From: Stenocarpella maydis
Taxonomy: Eukaryota; Ascomycota; Sordariomycetes; Diaporthales; Diaporthaceae
Assembly (NCBI GenBank): GCA_002270565.1
Contig: NQMI01000020.1
Coordinates: 299,750 to 363,749, forward strand
Length of the DNA: 64,000 nt
Direction of reading: 5' to 3'
In this document: positions 31,307 through 41,972 of the stretch, piece after piece
Layout of the letters: each line of letters starts with the position of its first letter
Position numbering within the stretch: the stretch's first letter is position 1
Program-made: the position numbers and the translations under genes
Notes under the pieces: model-generated
The model's database searches: none
Seen by the model: only the letters and a program-made list of their open reading frames with translations
Told to the model about the DNA's origin: nothing

Positions 31307-32212
31307 TCACCTCGCACGAGCAGCGCACCATCGACCTTCCTCTTCTTGCGCCCCTGATCGACCCCTCCACCCCGCCCCCCCCCCCCCGGCCCCCTCGAGG
31401 ACCGCCCGCGAGCGGTCCATCTTCCTCTTCGAGTCGCGGTCCATCGCCTTGACCGTCGCCAGGGCCCGGCCACACACGCACCCCAGGCCCCGGGCCAGCC
31501 GCCGCTCGATCTCGGCCCGCTCCCCCTCCTCCAGGCACCGCAGCGTGGGCCTGTGGCGGGACCCCCGGTGGGCCCGCAGCGGCGGCCCGCCGGCGCGGAG
31601 CCGCGCGTCGTTGTCGTCCAGCCACGCGAGCTCGTCGTCCTCGCTCGGCCACGAGACGAAGAACCTGTTGATGACCTGCGCGAAGACCCTGTTGCTGCCG
31701 AGGCCGCCGCGCTCCTTGTCGTGGATGCACCGCGGGAACCGCGCGGCCTGCCGGAGGATGGTCATGGCGGAGTGGAGGCGCGACACGTCCATGGACATGT
31801 TGTCCAGGAGGCAGAACTTGTCGGCGGCCGGGCTCTCGAGGACGGCCGCCGCGGCCTCGCGGGCGCGGCCGCCGAGGACGGGGTGGTTCAGGTAGGCGCG
31901 GGCCTCGTCGAGGCTGGTGAGGGGCTGGCCCCTTGGCCAGACGTCCTGGGCCCGCCAGGTTTCCTCGTCCTTGTCCTCGTATGAGTACAGGCCGTTGTCT
32001 TCCTTTAGCCTGATGGGCAGCGACTGGGTCTGGCAGTGGTTCATCTGGGGGAACACAAACCACATCCAGGTGGCGGCGGGCTTGGGTTTCTGGCGGCCGC
32101 CGCGGAAAGCCGCGAGGACATTCTCGAATGCGCCACCTTGATCTTGAGCCTTGATGAAGCGCTCCAGGTTGTATGGGTCGTTGTCGTCCTCGACCCCGGA
32201 GGTGGCAGGCAT
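31307..32212 (-). CDS. DUF1810 family protein
   Basis: 301 residues from the ATG at 32212. The DUF1810 signature is clear: DPYNLERFIKAQ near the start, an AFENVLAAFRGG helix, TWMWFVFPQ, then a long ARAYLNHPVLGGRAREA helix and a later FVSWPSEDDE segment. The family is widespread in bacteria and fungi and its function is not established. An insertion between QSLPIRL and WPRGQPLTSL makes this protein longer than bacterial members (about 150 residues). A 13-C run at 31375-31387 lies within the C-terminal end of the reading frame. That end (GAQEEEGRWCAARAR) is low in complexity and may be a homopolymer artefact; another frame stays open there too. The catalytic-like core is unaffected. Confidence 0.8.
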   Translation of the reverse strand: MPATSGVEDDNDPYNLERFIKAQDQGGAFENVLAAFRGGRQKPKPAATWMWFVFPQMNHCQTQSLPIRLKEDNGLYSYEDKDEETWRAQDVWPRGQPLTSLDEARAYLNHPVLGGRAREAAAAVLESPAADKFCLLDNMSMDVSRLHSAMTILRQAARFPRCIHDKERGGLGSNRVFAQVINRFFVSWPSEDDELAWLDDNDARLRAGGPPLRAHRGSRHRPTLRCLEEGERAEIERRLARGLGCVCGRALATVKAMDRDSKRKMDRSRAVLEGAGGGGAGWRGRSGAQEEEGRWCAARAR

Positions 32213-33129
32213 GGTTGATGCAGAGTGATGAGATGACGAAATGCAGTTACTGATGGCTGAGAAGGGACGGCATGTGATAGCCTACTGGAGGGAGCGATGC
32301 AGGATAATTGATGCGAGTGTAAGAACGGGGGATTGGCTGAACGCAAACCAGTGTGTGGTCTTGATGGTATGTGATGGCTTGCTGGTGATGGAGGCCGCGA
32401 AGTCATTTGCACAACCAACCAGGCCAGAGTACCGGGCACTGCTATTCGCTCCTTACGCTTGCGGATTCATGTAGTTACTGTAGCTCAGCTCCCAGATAGG
32501 GCAGTCACTTCTTGCAGTGACTCACTGTCGGACTTGATTCGTTGTGGCGAGGGTCCAACAACTACAATCGCTCTCACAATTGCAACGAGGGCTTTTCATT
32601 CTGAAGGCCGGGCATGTCAGTCGGTGGCCAGGCAGGCTGGCCAGTCAGCAGCTATCTGCGAGGGCGCAGACACTTTTGATATTGCCATTGGTGCTATGAA
32701 GGCCTCCATTCACTTGATTCGCTTGTTAATAGTAGCTTGGATCTCATGATGGAAGACCTGCTCATTGTTGTAGTGCTTGACTTGGGATAATTACATTTCT
32801 TGGGAGCAATGAGACTTAGTTCGTCCGATACAATGGCGGGCCCGGATCAGTTGAATGCCCACCTGGGCATTCACAGCAGTCGGGCTTTCTCAATTCATGT
32901 CAATATCATTTGGAGTTTGGAATCAGGAAACAGGGGACCCTCAATAAAGCTGCAAAGCTCGAGGATTCCTAGCCTCGACCATCCTACAGGGGCTTCACTG
33001 GCAGCCCCCGTCTTCTCCCTGCCACGGTTTCTGCTCTTCTCGCCGCTTGCCTTGTGCAAACTACCACTCAATCATTACTCTCTCAATCATCAAATACCCT
33101 AACCAGCTCACCAATCCGAGATCGAAGAC
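32213..33129. other. Intergenic region
   Basis: Upstream of the DUF1810 gene and of the 2EXR relic. No coding sequence, repeats or RNA genes were recognised. Confidence 0.4.
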
Positions 33130-34154
33130 ACCGTCCAGCCCAAAATATGTCGTTCAAATGGCTTCTCACCGACCTCGAAGCGGCTCGACGGCCGGCCAAG
33201 GCGATGGGTTGACCGTGGCCGCCAGAGTTGCTCAGGACCTTCACAGCTTTCCAGGTTTTGCTGTGGAGCTTCAGGACATGATCTGAGAACACGGTGGTGA
33301 GCCCAAGAGTGCTATGCTTCACGGCGAATCGCGCTCGATTTGATGAGGATCGGAAACGCTAAGGAATCCACCCAGCAGCCATCTCTTGCAGGGTTTACCG
33401 CCACAGAACCGGGCTCAACCCGATGCCCGATACTTCGACGTAGCCTTGACACCCACTTCTTCATGAAGCGCCATTTCTTTATCCCAGCCCATTCCGCGCC
33501 GCCAATTACGTGTTGGTCTCGTTGCTGACTCCCAAGCTGGCTTGCAGTGTCATGTGCTTCACACCCGATGCGGACACAGCCGTCCTCACTCGGGGCCAAA
33601 GGAGCCTCCTTGCGGCGTGTTTCAGGGCACGCAAACACGCGCTGAAGATTCTGGAGTTCATTACCCTCTGCCGCTCCAACTTCGGTACCACGGTCACGGA
33701 GTACAAGATTCCGTTCAACCTGGAAAAGACATGCTTCTGCGTCGACGGCCTGCGTGGCCCTCTCCCCAGCAGGGGCCCTGGGGTTTGCCAAGAAGGCTAG
33801 GCGTGTAGCATTTGTGATGGAAGATGAGGAGCTCGAATTATTGTCGGCAGACGCCTTTGAGGGCCTTTGCCGGATCTGCTTTCTTTTTCACAACTCCGGC
33901 ACGTTTCCGCGATTACCGAGAGTTCATGGGCGTCCAGACATCTCCTACGACACGGCGTCTTCTTCTCTCTCTTCTCATCCCGGCCATCCGTACAAAAGAA
34001 CAAGGTCGAGGGCTTCAACCTCACGATAACATCTGGAGAGCGAAAAACACTTCTGGAGGCGGGCATGCGGTCAGTGTTCGAGGGATGGAGCCGCAGGCTT
34101 CGGGAAGCACTAGATGAAGCTGGGCTACTCCCAATCCTGGCAAGAATCCAGTAG
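33130..34154 (+). pseudogene. Broken 2EXR-domain gene
   Basis: The start of a 2EXR domain is readable at about 33230-33290: FPGFAVELQDMI, then a TGA where Trp is usual, followed by EHGGEPKSAML. Later pieces in other frames are LLTPKLACSVMCFTPDADTAVL, CRSNFGTTVTEYKIPFNLEKTCFCVDG (about 33510-33750), RRVAFVMEDEELELLSADAFEGLCRICFLF (about 33800-33890) and VEGFNLTITSGERKTLLEAGMRSV (about 34000-34080), which ends at a stop at 34152-34154. At least three frames are needed. The block order fits fungal 2EXR proteins, in which the domain is followed by a larger alpha-helical body. The intact 2EXR gene at 34909 is a neighbour but is not a close copy. Confidence 0.6.
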
Positions 34155-34656
34155 TTTGCGGGCTCAATTCCGGCGCCCCATGAGCCAATAACGAGGCCAT
34201 GCTATGCAGTGCCCCATCTTCTGGAGCGGCCAGATGCTGAAGACGAGGACTGAGGTGAGGGAGCAGACTTCCATGGTGTCTGTCTCCAGTGGTGCAGAAT
34301 ACATTCATGCTGAGGCATGGTTGGAAAGGTCCTCAACACCGGCTTTGAATCAAGGGCATATATCCATCTTGGACATGGCAAGGCGACACTTGCCAGTTGG
34401 TCGGAATACACCAGTGTACCCGGCGAACTGGCAGCGGATACAGATATCTCCAGTCTCTTCTCCTGAATACAAGTACTTCTACATTTAACGATTGTAAACG
34501 GCGAACGGTGGTGCATGTAACCTAGTTTAAATGGGCGAGACTATCCTATAGTAGGCCAATCATTCCTAAAATGGGCCAATCATGGCCGGCCAGCCTTGCC
34601 GCGCTTAGTCCTGCCATTTTGTGCTGGACTGACTGCTGGACCTTCGGTGAAGCCTT

Positions 34657-34702
<46 letters not shown>

Positions 34703-34908
34703 TCTTTTCCCCCCGGGGAGCCCTGGCAGCGGAGCCATAGAGTGAGGAAGCCTTCTCAAGCCTAAACTTTTCTACTATCTTTTTGCGGGCAAGTTCCGAC
34801 CACGGGCATACTTTCTCGGCCGATTGACCTCTGCTTCAACCCACTCGGCAAGATCATCCTTTCCTCTCAGCACCTCGTAGGTTGATTCTTACACCCGCTC
34901 TTCACCTT
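34155..34908. other. Intergenic region with poly-T retroposition footprint
   Basis: Between the broken and intact 2EXR genes. It holds a T43 run (34659-34701) flanked by 9-bp direct repeats and the upstream region of the intact gene, which is pyrimidine-rich near 34910-34940. Confidence 0.5.
34649..34755 (-). mobile_element. Poly(A)-tailed retroposed fragment with 9-bp target-site duplication
   Basis: GAAGCCTTC occurs at 34649-34657 and 34747-34755. Between them lie 43 T residues (34659-34701) and about 45 bp of GC-rich sequence. Read on the minus strand this is a short body followed by a long poly(A) tail and a target-site repeat, the footprint of target-primed reverse transcription with strong 5' truncation. 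The body is too short to name its source. Confidence 0.6.
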
Positions 34909-36371
34909 ATGCGTTTCTTCCCCCCTCCCCCTCCCGTTGACACCCTTTGCAACCAACCAGAAACGGTCACGATTGATGGGCCCGTGATGGATGACAAGGA
35001 CGCTCCCAAACCATCGGACCTTCCCCCCGCGACCGCAAGTAAAATGGCTTGCGACAAGACGACGATTGGCAGCCCGGCCCTTGGCAGTGACGACCGCCCC
35101 CAGGAAGAAACTCACATCGGCCACCCCATTACGAGCTCAGCCGCTGGCGCTTGCGTCCCTGCCGACGACAAATCTCACCGTGAACCCCCTGCCCCGCAGG
35201 CGCCTGGTGGCGGACACGTCGTCGCCCACAACGTGGATGTCGGCATGGCCGGACAGCAGGCGCGGGTTTCTGATGCACTGCCCGGTAGCTCCCATGCCCA
35301 CGACAGGCCTGACGCTCACCTGAGCCGGGGCTGGCTTGACGGTGTGCTTGCCCTGAAACCAGAAGGACTGTCCGGCATGCCTTCAGACTCGGAGCGATTT
35401 GGTAAGCCGGCCCTCTCACAGGCGAAGCAGCCTTTCAGATGCAGGTGGAGATAAACATGCTAATACCGCCAGCAGACAGCGCCCCCGCGACCCAGTTCCC
35501 CAGGTTCATGCAGCTCCCCACGGAGCTCCGCCTCATGACCTGGGAGCTCGCCATCGAGGCTGCCAGGTACCGTGGCGTGATACCCCGCGGCCACGACATC
35601 GTCCAGCGGTTCCGCTTCAACCTCGCGTACGACCCCGCGAGGCTCCGGCCGGGCAGGCCCGCGTCCCGTGGCTGGGTGGCCTGCTTCACGCCGCTGCGGG
35701 TCAACGCCGACGAGGACCGCGTCTTCCTGCGGGCCTCGGCCGACAGCCGCGCCATCATGACGAGGAGGCTGTCGCTCGTGACCGTCCACGAGCTGCCCCT
35801 CAACCAGGACGGCGGCCCCCCGCGCAAGTGCCGCATACGCCTCGACCCTACCAGGGACGACTTCTGCCTCGAGGGCATCACCCACGCGCTCGGCGAGGCC
35901 AAGAGGGCCATGCCGGACGGCCGCGCGGCCTGGGACCCGGCGGCGCTGCCCCTGGCCAGGCTCCTCGACGGCGCCCTGGGCCTGCGGTTCGCGCCCCTCA
36001 TCAAGCGCCTCGCCATCGTCCCCACGCACGACGACCTGGAACGCATGATGACCGAGAGGGCTTACTTCCGGGCCCACATGGCTGACATGGCCGACGTTGC
36101 CAGGCGGTTCCCGGCCCTCGTCTCGGTCAAGTCGGCCATCCCGCAGCGGATGCCGACGAACCCCCCCACCACCCTCCTCGTGTGGAAGTCGGCCAGCCTC
36201 AGGGGTAAGCGCCAGGGCGGCCCGACCGGGATGTCTGAGGGGGATCTCGACGATCTGTACAAGGCGGCGTGGCACCGCATCTTCCAGACTCAATGGTACC
36301 GAACGAGCGGCCTCATGAGGAAGGACCTGTTCGACGAGCATGGCTGCCTGGTTCCTGGGATTAAGAACTAG
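34909..36371 (+). CDS. 2EXR-domain protein, two exons
   Basis: Exons 34909-35401 and 35473-36371 give 463 residues. The 71-bp intron has a GTAAGC donor, a TGCTAAT branch-like motif and a CCGCCAG acceptor, and it joins the frames exactly. The N-terminal 165 residues are Pro/Asp/Ala-rich and probably disordered. The 2EXR domain starts at about residue 173 with QFPRFMQLPTELRLMTWELAIEA, continues with Arg-rich strands and ends near TRRLSLVTVHELPL. The rest is a helical body with KRLAIVPTHDDLERM and a C-terminal region with WHRIFQTQWYRTSG. The 2EXR family is large in ascomycetes and has no proven function. A one-exon alternative starting at 35439 lacks the disordered N-terminus. Confidence 0.75.
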
Positions 36372-37380
36372 GACGGGACAACAGCCCTTTCAGACCTGAA
36401 TTCAGCATGTAGACCCTGGATTTCGGCCTCGGCAGTCAGCTTCACCTAGAGTCGACTCCCACCCTTGCACCCAGAAACGATTGCGATTGCAGAGAAGTCT
36501 GCGACGGGTTTGGAAAGATAGTTACAGCTGGGGCACCGATGACTCCCTATCCAGCACGTATAATCTGGACCACAGCCTCACGGCGCAGAAACTCGGCCCG
36601 GAGGAATGATGAGGAGTCTTTGATGGCGTCTTGGTTTTCTGCGAAGCCTTCTTGTGGATTAAAAATGAGAATTCGGCACGCTTGGCTGGCTCTGCAGGAA
36701 TTGGCAGGCCTTGGGCGCCCCGTGTGCGCATGCCGGGGGATCAATGGACCGTTGATGGGTGCAACGTCCATTTTACGTCTTGCGATGGTTTATCCTCATT
36801 TCATCCCATATTTTTCTCCTTTAGGTACCCGTACAAATAGTTCAACGCAAATCTTGGGGGCAGGGTAACAGAAAACGGTCAGCCTGAGCGGTGCCGACTC
36901 GCCCACAAGGAGAGCCTGGAGGCAGGGCTCTGGCCTGGTTGTTGTCAGCAAGGACATGCTCAGGCTGATGAGGTGCAGAGAAGCCACCGGATAGTCCGGA
37001 CGTTAAACAATCAAAAGTCTAATGCGTTTATTTACGGTGACTTTCCCCATCTCCGTCATCTGTGATGTCTTCGCAGATGTGCTTACTCCGTCTCTGAGCC
37101 AGCCTTCCCACGTCCACAGAGGGGGCCCACCCCACAGATGCACAAGAGATGAACGCAAGCTTTAGTGAAGGACACAACGAATGCCAGCCGGCATAAGTCC
37201 CAGATTTAGCTTGTTAGCCCGGCGCCCCCGCCATCATTCAATGATCAGGGGGGGGGGGGGGCGGCGACGGGTGGGCTCGGGGAGGAGAGCCGAGAATCAC
37301 CACCAACCAGATCGGCCGCAGCCGCCCACCGGAGGCTGGTTGGCGCCGTCACCTCGACGTCCGCGAACCTCCCACTAGTT
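36372..37380. other. Intergenic region
   Basis: Short ORFs only, none with family features. A G12-G13 run lies near 37249-37261. Confidence 0.4.
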
Positions 37381-38461
37381 GGACCTTGACGAGCTGGAGG
37401 GCGCCTACCAGTACCTCGTCAACAAGGCGCTGCCGGACCTGCAGATCATCCGGTCGGTGTGGCGCCTTGACAACGAGACCTTCGGGCAGGCGCGACCAAT
37501 GTGCAGGACGAGACGTGGGAGCTGGCGGATCGGTCATACAACACCAAGCACAGATGGGTAAGCTACGTGCGGGACCGGGACATCGAAGGCGTGGTCCCTT
37601 CCGTGGAGTACTACTCCGCAAGCCAGCTGAGCCAGACTTTGACTGGGTTCTGGCCTCTCTGTATTTACCTTGCGTGTGGCGTCTAGCGCCAGAATCAGGT
37701 TCACCGTGAGTCGGCGACAGGTGATGCTATCGAGCTCAATGTGCCCCAAGACACGCCCCATTTCCGAGTCGGGGCCCGAGACTCACTCGTCTGAAGGGGG
37801 GGGGGAGGGGTATCTTGGGGCCTTGGCTATGGTGCCTGTTGAGTTTGCCCCGGAGGACACCCACCGGCTCATCCTAACCAGAACGACAGAACGGAATGGC
37901 GTATACGCATGTCCCACTGGCGGGGACATCACAGGCGTGTACACCAACACCACGGTGGCGCCCAGCACGGTCGAGACAGGCAAGACGAGGCCGCTTGGGC
38001 GGGGTGGCATGGGCGTTCTCCAAAGGACACAAGCAGATCGGTCTCAAAAGAACGGCGGCCGTACCAGCACGTGGAGTCGACGCAGGCCAGCAGCCCCCGC
38101 GGACCTGAGGTTTCGGGTGGGCGAGTCAAAAAGCGGGCAAGGGCTGGTCCTACGCCATGTCGAAGCTGCGAGCTCAACGTGGGCGAGGCGGGCTTGGAGG
38201 CGAGTGGCGCGTGCGAGAACGGGACCGGCGCGCTGGTTAGCCTGTCGCTGGCGGGGTTAACTCGCAGGTGCGGCGGTTGGCGTGAGACATCAACGAGGCG
38301 GGCAGGCGGGTTGGTCTGGACGCTGAGCCGGCGCTGTGCATCAGGACGGGGCCAGACGAGGGGCAAGCCGAGGTTCGTGCAGTGACGATCTAGACGCCGC
38401 GAAGCTGGTGGTGGGGGCCAGCAACACGAGCTGCACGGTCGGCTTCGCGGTGACGGGTTAG
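37381..38461 (+). pseudogene. Decayed gene of unrecognised family
   Basis: Readable plus-strand pieces occur in changing frames. LDLDELEGAYQYLVNKALPD and IIRSVWRLDNETFG (37381-37490) are followed, after a frame change near 37495, by VQDETWELADRSYNTKHRW and IEGVVPSVEYYSASQLSQTL to about 37640. Then come GDAIELNVPQDTPHFRVGA (about 37720-37780), APEDTHRLILTRTTERNG and GGDITGVYTNTTVAP (about 37840-37970), SCELNVGEAGLEASGACENGT near 38160-38230, and KLVVGASNTSCTVGFAVTG ending at a TAG at about 38458. The composition (Thr, Asn, Ser, paired Cys and possible N-glycosylation sites) suggests a secreted protein. I do not recognise the family. Whether some frame changes are introns could not be settled. 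Confidence 0.5.
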
Positions 38462-39427
38462 TTTCCATTGGCGCGGGGTTATTGCGGGATGGCATACTCG
38501 TGGAATGGCAGGGCTGAGATGGAAGAAGTACAAAGGCGATGGGAAAACGCGCATGGCATGAAGACGTCACCGGGCGGGTGATCAGCGGTGATTATCTGCG
38601 TGATCCACCTTCTCGGTGCTGGCAGCTGGCCAGGCTGGCCTATTGAGGGGAGGTACTGTATGCAGGCACCGAGATGGAGCTTGGAAGCCTGGTGTGGTCA
38701 AGCGTGTTGCCGAGGAGAGCAATGAGAGGGTGAGCAGTCTCTGTGGTGACGACGCGAGCATGGAACTGAGGAGCACGAAAAGGGAGCGGGCAACGAAGGG
38801 CTCTCGGATGCACATGTGGTCCTGGCCTTGGTCTGAGGTGCCACAGCTGCGCCACATCACCGCGGCTGGGAGCCATGATTGGCCAGGGTGTGGCGTGGAC
38901 CCACACCAAGCTGCGTCACCAGAGCATCACTAATGGCCTGGCGGAGCATTTGCTCCAGTTAAGCGAGACGGCATGAGGCTTGGTTCGGCTTGCATGTGCC
39001 ACACCTCTTTGCCTCAGCAGGCTGGACAGACGTCGTCATTCTGACAGCACAGTTGAACGAGCCCGAGAGCAGCAGCAAGCAGCCCGGGATGGGGGTGACT
39101 GGCAAACGAGGGCAGCACCCACAAATCCCACGTCATGATATCAAACAAGACCGGATGAGGCAAGCTGGGCTAGTTATGCGGCCCAGTAACTCGGATAGTG
39201 TGACGAGGGCAGCATGTACCAACAAATCCCACCAGTCAGTCTAGTCTGTAAGCAGTGACTTGAGCCGCCGACAGAGGAATACAAAAAGGACCGTTTTCTC
39301 TGCTAGGATTCCTCTTGTTTCCATCTCTCTCCATCATCAGTCAACTCAAGCCTCCATCACTCTACACAAGCAGCATCACCAAGCCCAAAACACTTTTACC
39401 TTCCACCCACTACCAAACACAAACACA
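38462..39427. promoter_or_regulatory. Upstream region of the Grg1-like gene
   Basis: Small ORFs on both strands show no family features. The last 130 bp before the ATG are C- and A-rich and low in G, typical of highly expressed fungal 5' leaders. An AGGGG element occurs near 38645; its role is unknown. Confidence 0.4.
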
Positions 39428-39695
39428 ATGGCCGACGCAATCAAGAACGCAGTCAACTCCGCCTCCGAGACCGTCCAGCAGGGCATCTCCGGCGTCTCCA
39501 AGGAGGGAAACAAGGAGGTCGCAAAGGACTCAGACGCACCCACCGGCACCCGTGCTGAGGCGGCCAAGGACGCCGTCTCTGACAAGGCCTCCGAGACCAC
39601 CCACAGCGTAAGATGAACCCTGATACTTGCTCCACCTCGGCCATGTCATCAGAGAGTTGGAAGCTAACACGGCCTGCCTGCAGATCAAGAAGTAA
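39428..39695 (+). CDS. grg1: Glucose-repressible/stress protein, Grg1 (CCG-1) type, two exons
   Basis: Exons 39428-39607 and 39684-39695 give 63 residues. The 76-bp intron (GTAAGA...CTGCAG) leaves a three-codon last exon encoding IKK before TAA. The protein is hydrophilic, without Cys or Trp, and shows the family pattern: IKNAVNSASETVQQGISGVSKE, then NKEVAKDSDAPTGTRAEAAKDAVSDKASE. It matches Grg1/CCG-1 proteins of about 70 residues by size and motifs. In Neurospora this gene is repressed by glucose and under clock and stress control. Its exact function is unknown. The symbol is used for family resemblance; orthology was not tested. Without splicing, the ORF would read two codons into the intron and stop, so the intron model is supported by the conserved C-terminus. 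Confidence 0.85.
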
Positions 39696-40896
39696 GGGCT
39701 TCGACATACTGCCAACTCACACGGGTGGTGGAGTGGGAGAGGCTTGGGGGCTGCGCACAAAGCAGATATCATCACTCCAGAGATTCAAATTCAGATACAG
39801 TGATACCCCAAATGTTGTGGCAATAAAAAGTGACTCACACAGTATGACGTTGATCTGTAATTAATGTGCTGTCCTTACGACGTGGTTGGGTGTGCCTCCC
39901 AAGTAGACTTGAAGTACTTGAGTGTGGTGCGCCTCCGAATTACTTACATGCCGTTTGAAGTTTGTATTCATTAATTTTGGTAGCCGACGGCATTGCATAG
40001 CCTCTAGCCGTATCATTTTTTTTTAACGTCTACCTCCTCTCAGCAACCCAATGGCTGAATAATACATGTGTTCCTTGGTAGTGATGGCTAGGTGTGGTGG
40101 CGACTCGCAGCCAATCAGAGCTCACATCTGCAACGACAACTTTGGAAGTACATCGTGTTGAGACATTGCGAGCAGTCCTCACCGAAACCAGACCGCCAAC
40201 ATGTACTTAATCAATGACGTCTTTCAAACAGCAGTTCAGTGGCATCATGCTCTACTACCCAATCCAATGACAAACGTGCACCTCTGAGTCTGGTAAACCT
40301 GCACAGAACCGTTGACCCGTCCTCCCATCCATCGAGTTATACAGACAAACAACATTTCAACACGCACCTCCCTCGCCTCGTACGCCCGCCCCTGGATGGT
40401 CAGCGATTTGCCATTCCCATTTCGCTGTCATTCGCATTTCAAATATGGCTGCTATGCTCGGAAAGGCATGATGCGCATACAAGGTTTTGCCTTGGTGGGC
40501 AGATATTGCTATGCAGTGTTTGGAAGGCGTTCTGAGCTGAAAGAAGAGCGGGAGTTCCATGTCTCGGATTACTCTAGGCGTACAGCATAATTTCATAGGC
40601 AGATGTGTATCACAGGAGGGCATTGCACGTTTGGAGATACAGCATGAGAAGAGAACCTGAGAATTAGGAGTTAATTAAAACCAGTGGAGATGGATCCACG
40701 GGCAGAGATTGGACAAGCACTAACACCCGTAACCTACCCAGGCACACAAACCTTGGGTGATGATGGATCAAGAGACGAAGCTGACGGCAAGATGTACCAA
40801 CGCCAGGATCCCGGGAAACATCTGACCAACTTACTGAGCAGGGACAAGGCTATACCGATCGTCCGACCTCGAGTTCCCTCCGCATCGAACAAAGTA
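39696..40896. other. Intergenic region
   Basis: Downstream of the Grg1-like gene. Short ORFs near 40239-40623 on both strands are without features. No repeats or RNA genes were recognised. Confidence 0.4.
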
Positions 40897-41439
40897 CTAC
40901 CGCAGGTCGCCCTCGGCACTTATCCACGTGAGCCGGGCCGGGATGGCCGCACGGCAGTCCCTCCAGCCGCAGTACCTAAACCCAGGCTGGCCCGGCAGAG
41001 CATGTGGCCGCAGGGGAGGCGGTGCAGCGGGACGGCGACCTGGAGGGGGCGCGGGTCGCCGCACCGGTGGCACCGGTGGCCCTCGCCCTCGCGGACCGTC
41101 TCGCCCTCCTCGCCCTCGGCGAGGACGTGGCCGTCGCTGTCCGCGCCGTCGCCGAGGCGGGTCCTGCCGCACGGGGCAAAGCCGGGGGGGAAGGCCAGCA
41201 GGGACGGGGGCCGGCGGCAGCGGGGGCTGACGCGGGTGGGCGGCCTCCATCGCGGCGTGGTAGTATATGGGCCGGTCGATAGGGACGGCCGGGCCGGGGA
41301 TCATCGGGTGGGGGGCCCTGAACCCGCTCCAGGGCGGGTAGATGAGCGAGCTGTCCGGCCTGCCGAGGCGCCGGCGGAAGATGGTGCCCTCGCCGACGGC
41401 GAGGTGCAGGGCTTTGAGGGGCTTGCCTGGCACTGCCAT
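40897..41439 (-). pseudogene. Frameshifted zinc-finger-like ORF
   Basis: The minus strand starts at 41439 with MAVPGKPLKALHLAVGEG and SLIYPPWSGFRAPHP, then enters a Pro/Arg-rich frame. Another minus frame, entered at the C7 run at 41184-41190, reads FAPCGRTRLGDG, an acidic Gly-rich stretch and CHRCGDPRPLQ, then LHRLPCGHMLCRA. The order C-x2-C, C-G-H-x2-C resembles part of a RING or related zinc finger, but the set of ligands is incomplete. A one-base homopolymer change would join the two frames. It may be a sequencing error in a real gene or a decayed gene. Confidence 0.4.
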
Positions 41440-41972
41440 TGTCAGTCGGCTGCTCGGACTAGATGTGAACTGTACCTTTGAGTGTGTTCTACACCGTGGG
41501 CAGTGTGATAGATGTTAGTCTGGACAAGGGCAGAGGGCGCAGTGATGCAGAACTACTACAGGTATCGCCAGACGGCATGAAGGCGTTGTGATCACCAGTT
41601 AAATACAGAAACCCAGCGGCCATGAGGCCTGTGTTTCTTTGTCCACCATCTTGAATAACAGAGCATTGTGCACTTTGTCATATGCCTCGGGTGTGGAGGG
41701 TCCTTCAGTGTCCCTCGGTAGCATGGATAGAATCAATTGTCCCGCATGGGCGTTGTGAGCACTGTCTTCTTTCACAGATGTATGTCGGGCTTTATTGCTG
41801 AGAGCTGCCGCTTGACTATGGGTGCATCCCACGACATGCGAAATTTCTTGGAAACGATCATCAGAGTCCCCGATTGAGTGTACATGAAGTGACCTGTTAT
41901 GCTGCTTTATTTCCCTTGCCCCCTCCACAGCAATTCGTCCCAACAGCGCCATTCTCTATACGCAATGCCCTC
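41440..41972. other. Intergenic region with one unassigned ORF
   Basis: A 117-codon minus ORF (41599-41952) has a His/Asp/Ser-rich composition and no recognisable motif. It lies immediately downstream of the carboxypeptidase relic's stop and could be chance. Confidence 0.35.

Noticed and set aside
31449..31984. Plus-strand ORFs of 143 and 148 codons
   Set aside because: Antisense of the DUF1810 gene, which has clear family motifs.
35460..36341. Minus-strand ORF of 293 codons
   Set aside because: Antisense of the 2EXR gene, with no motifs of its own.
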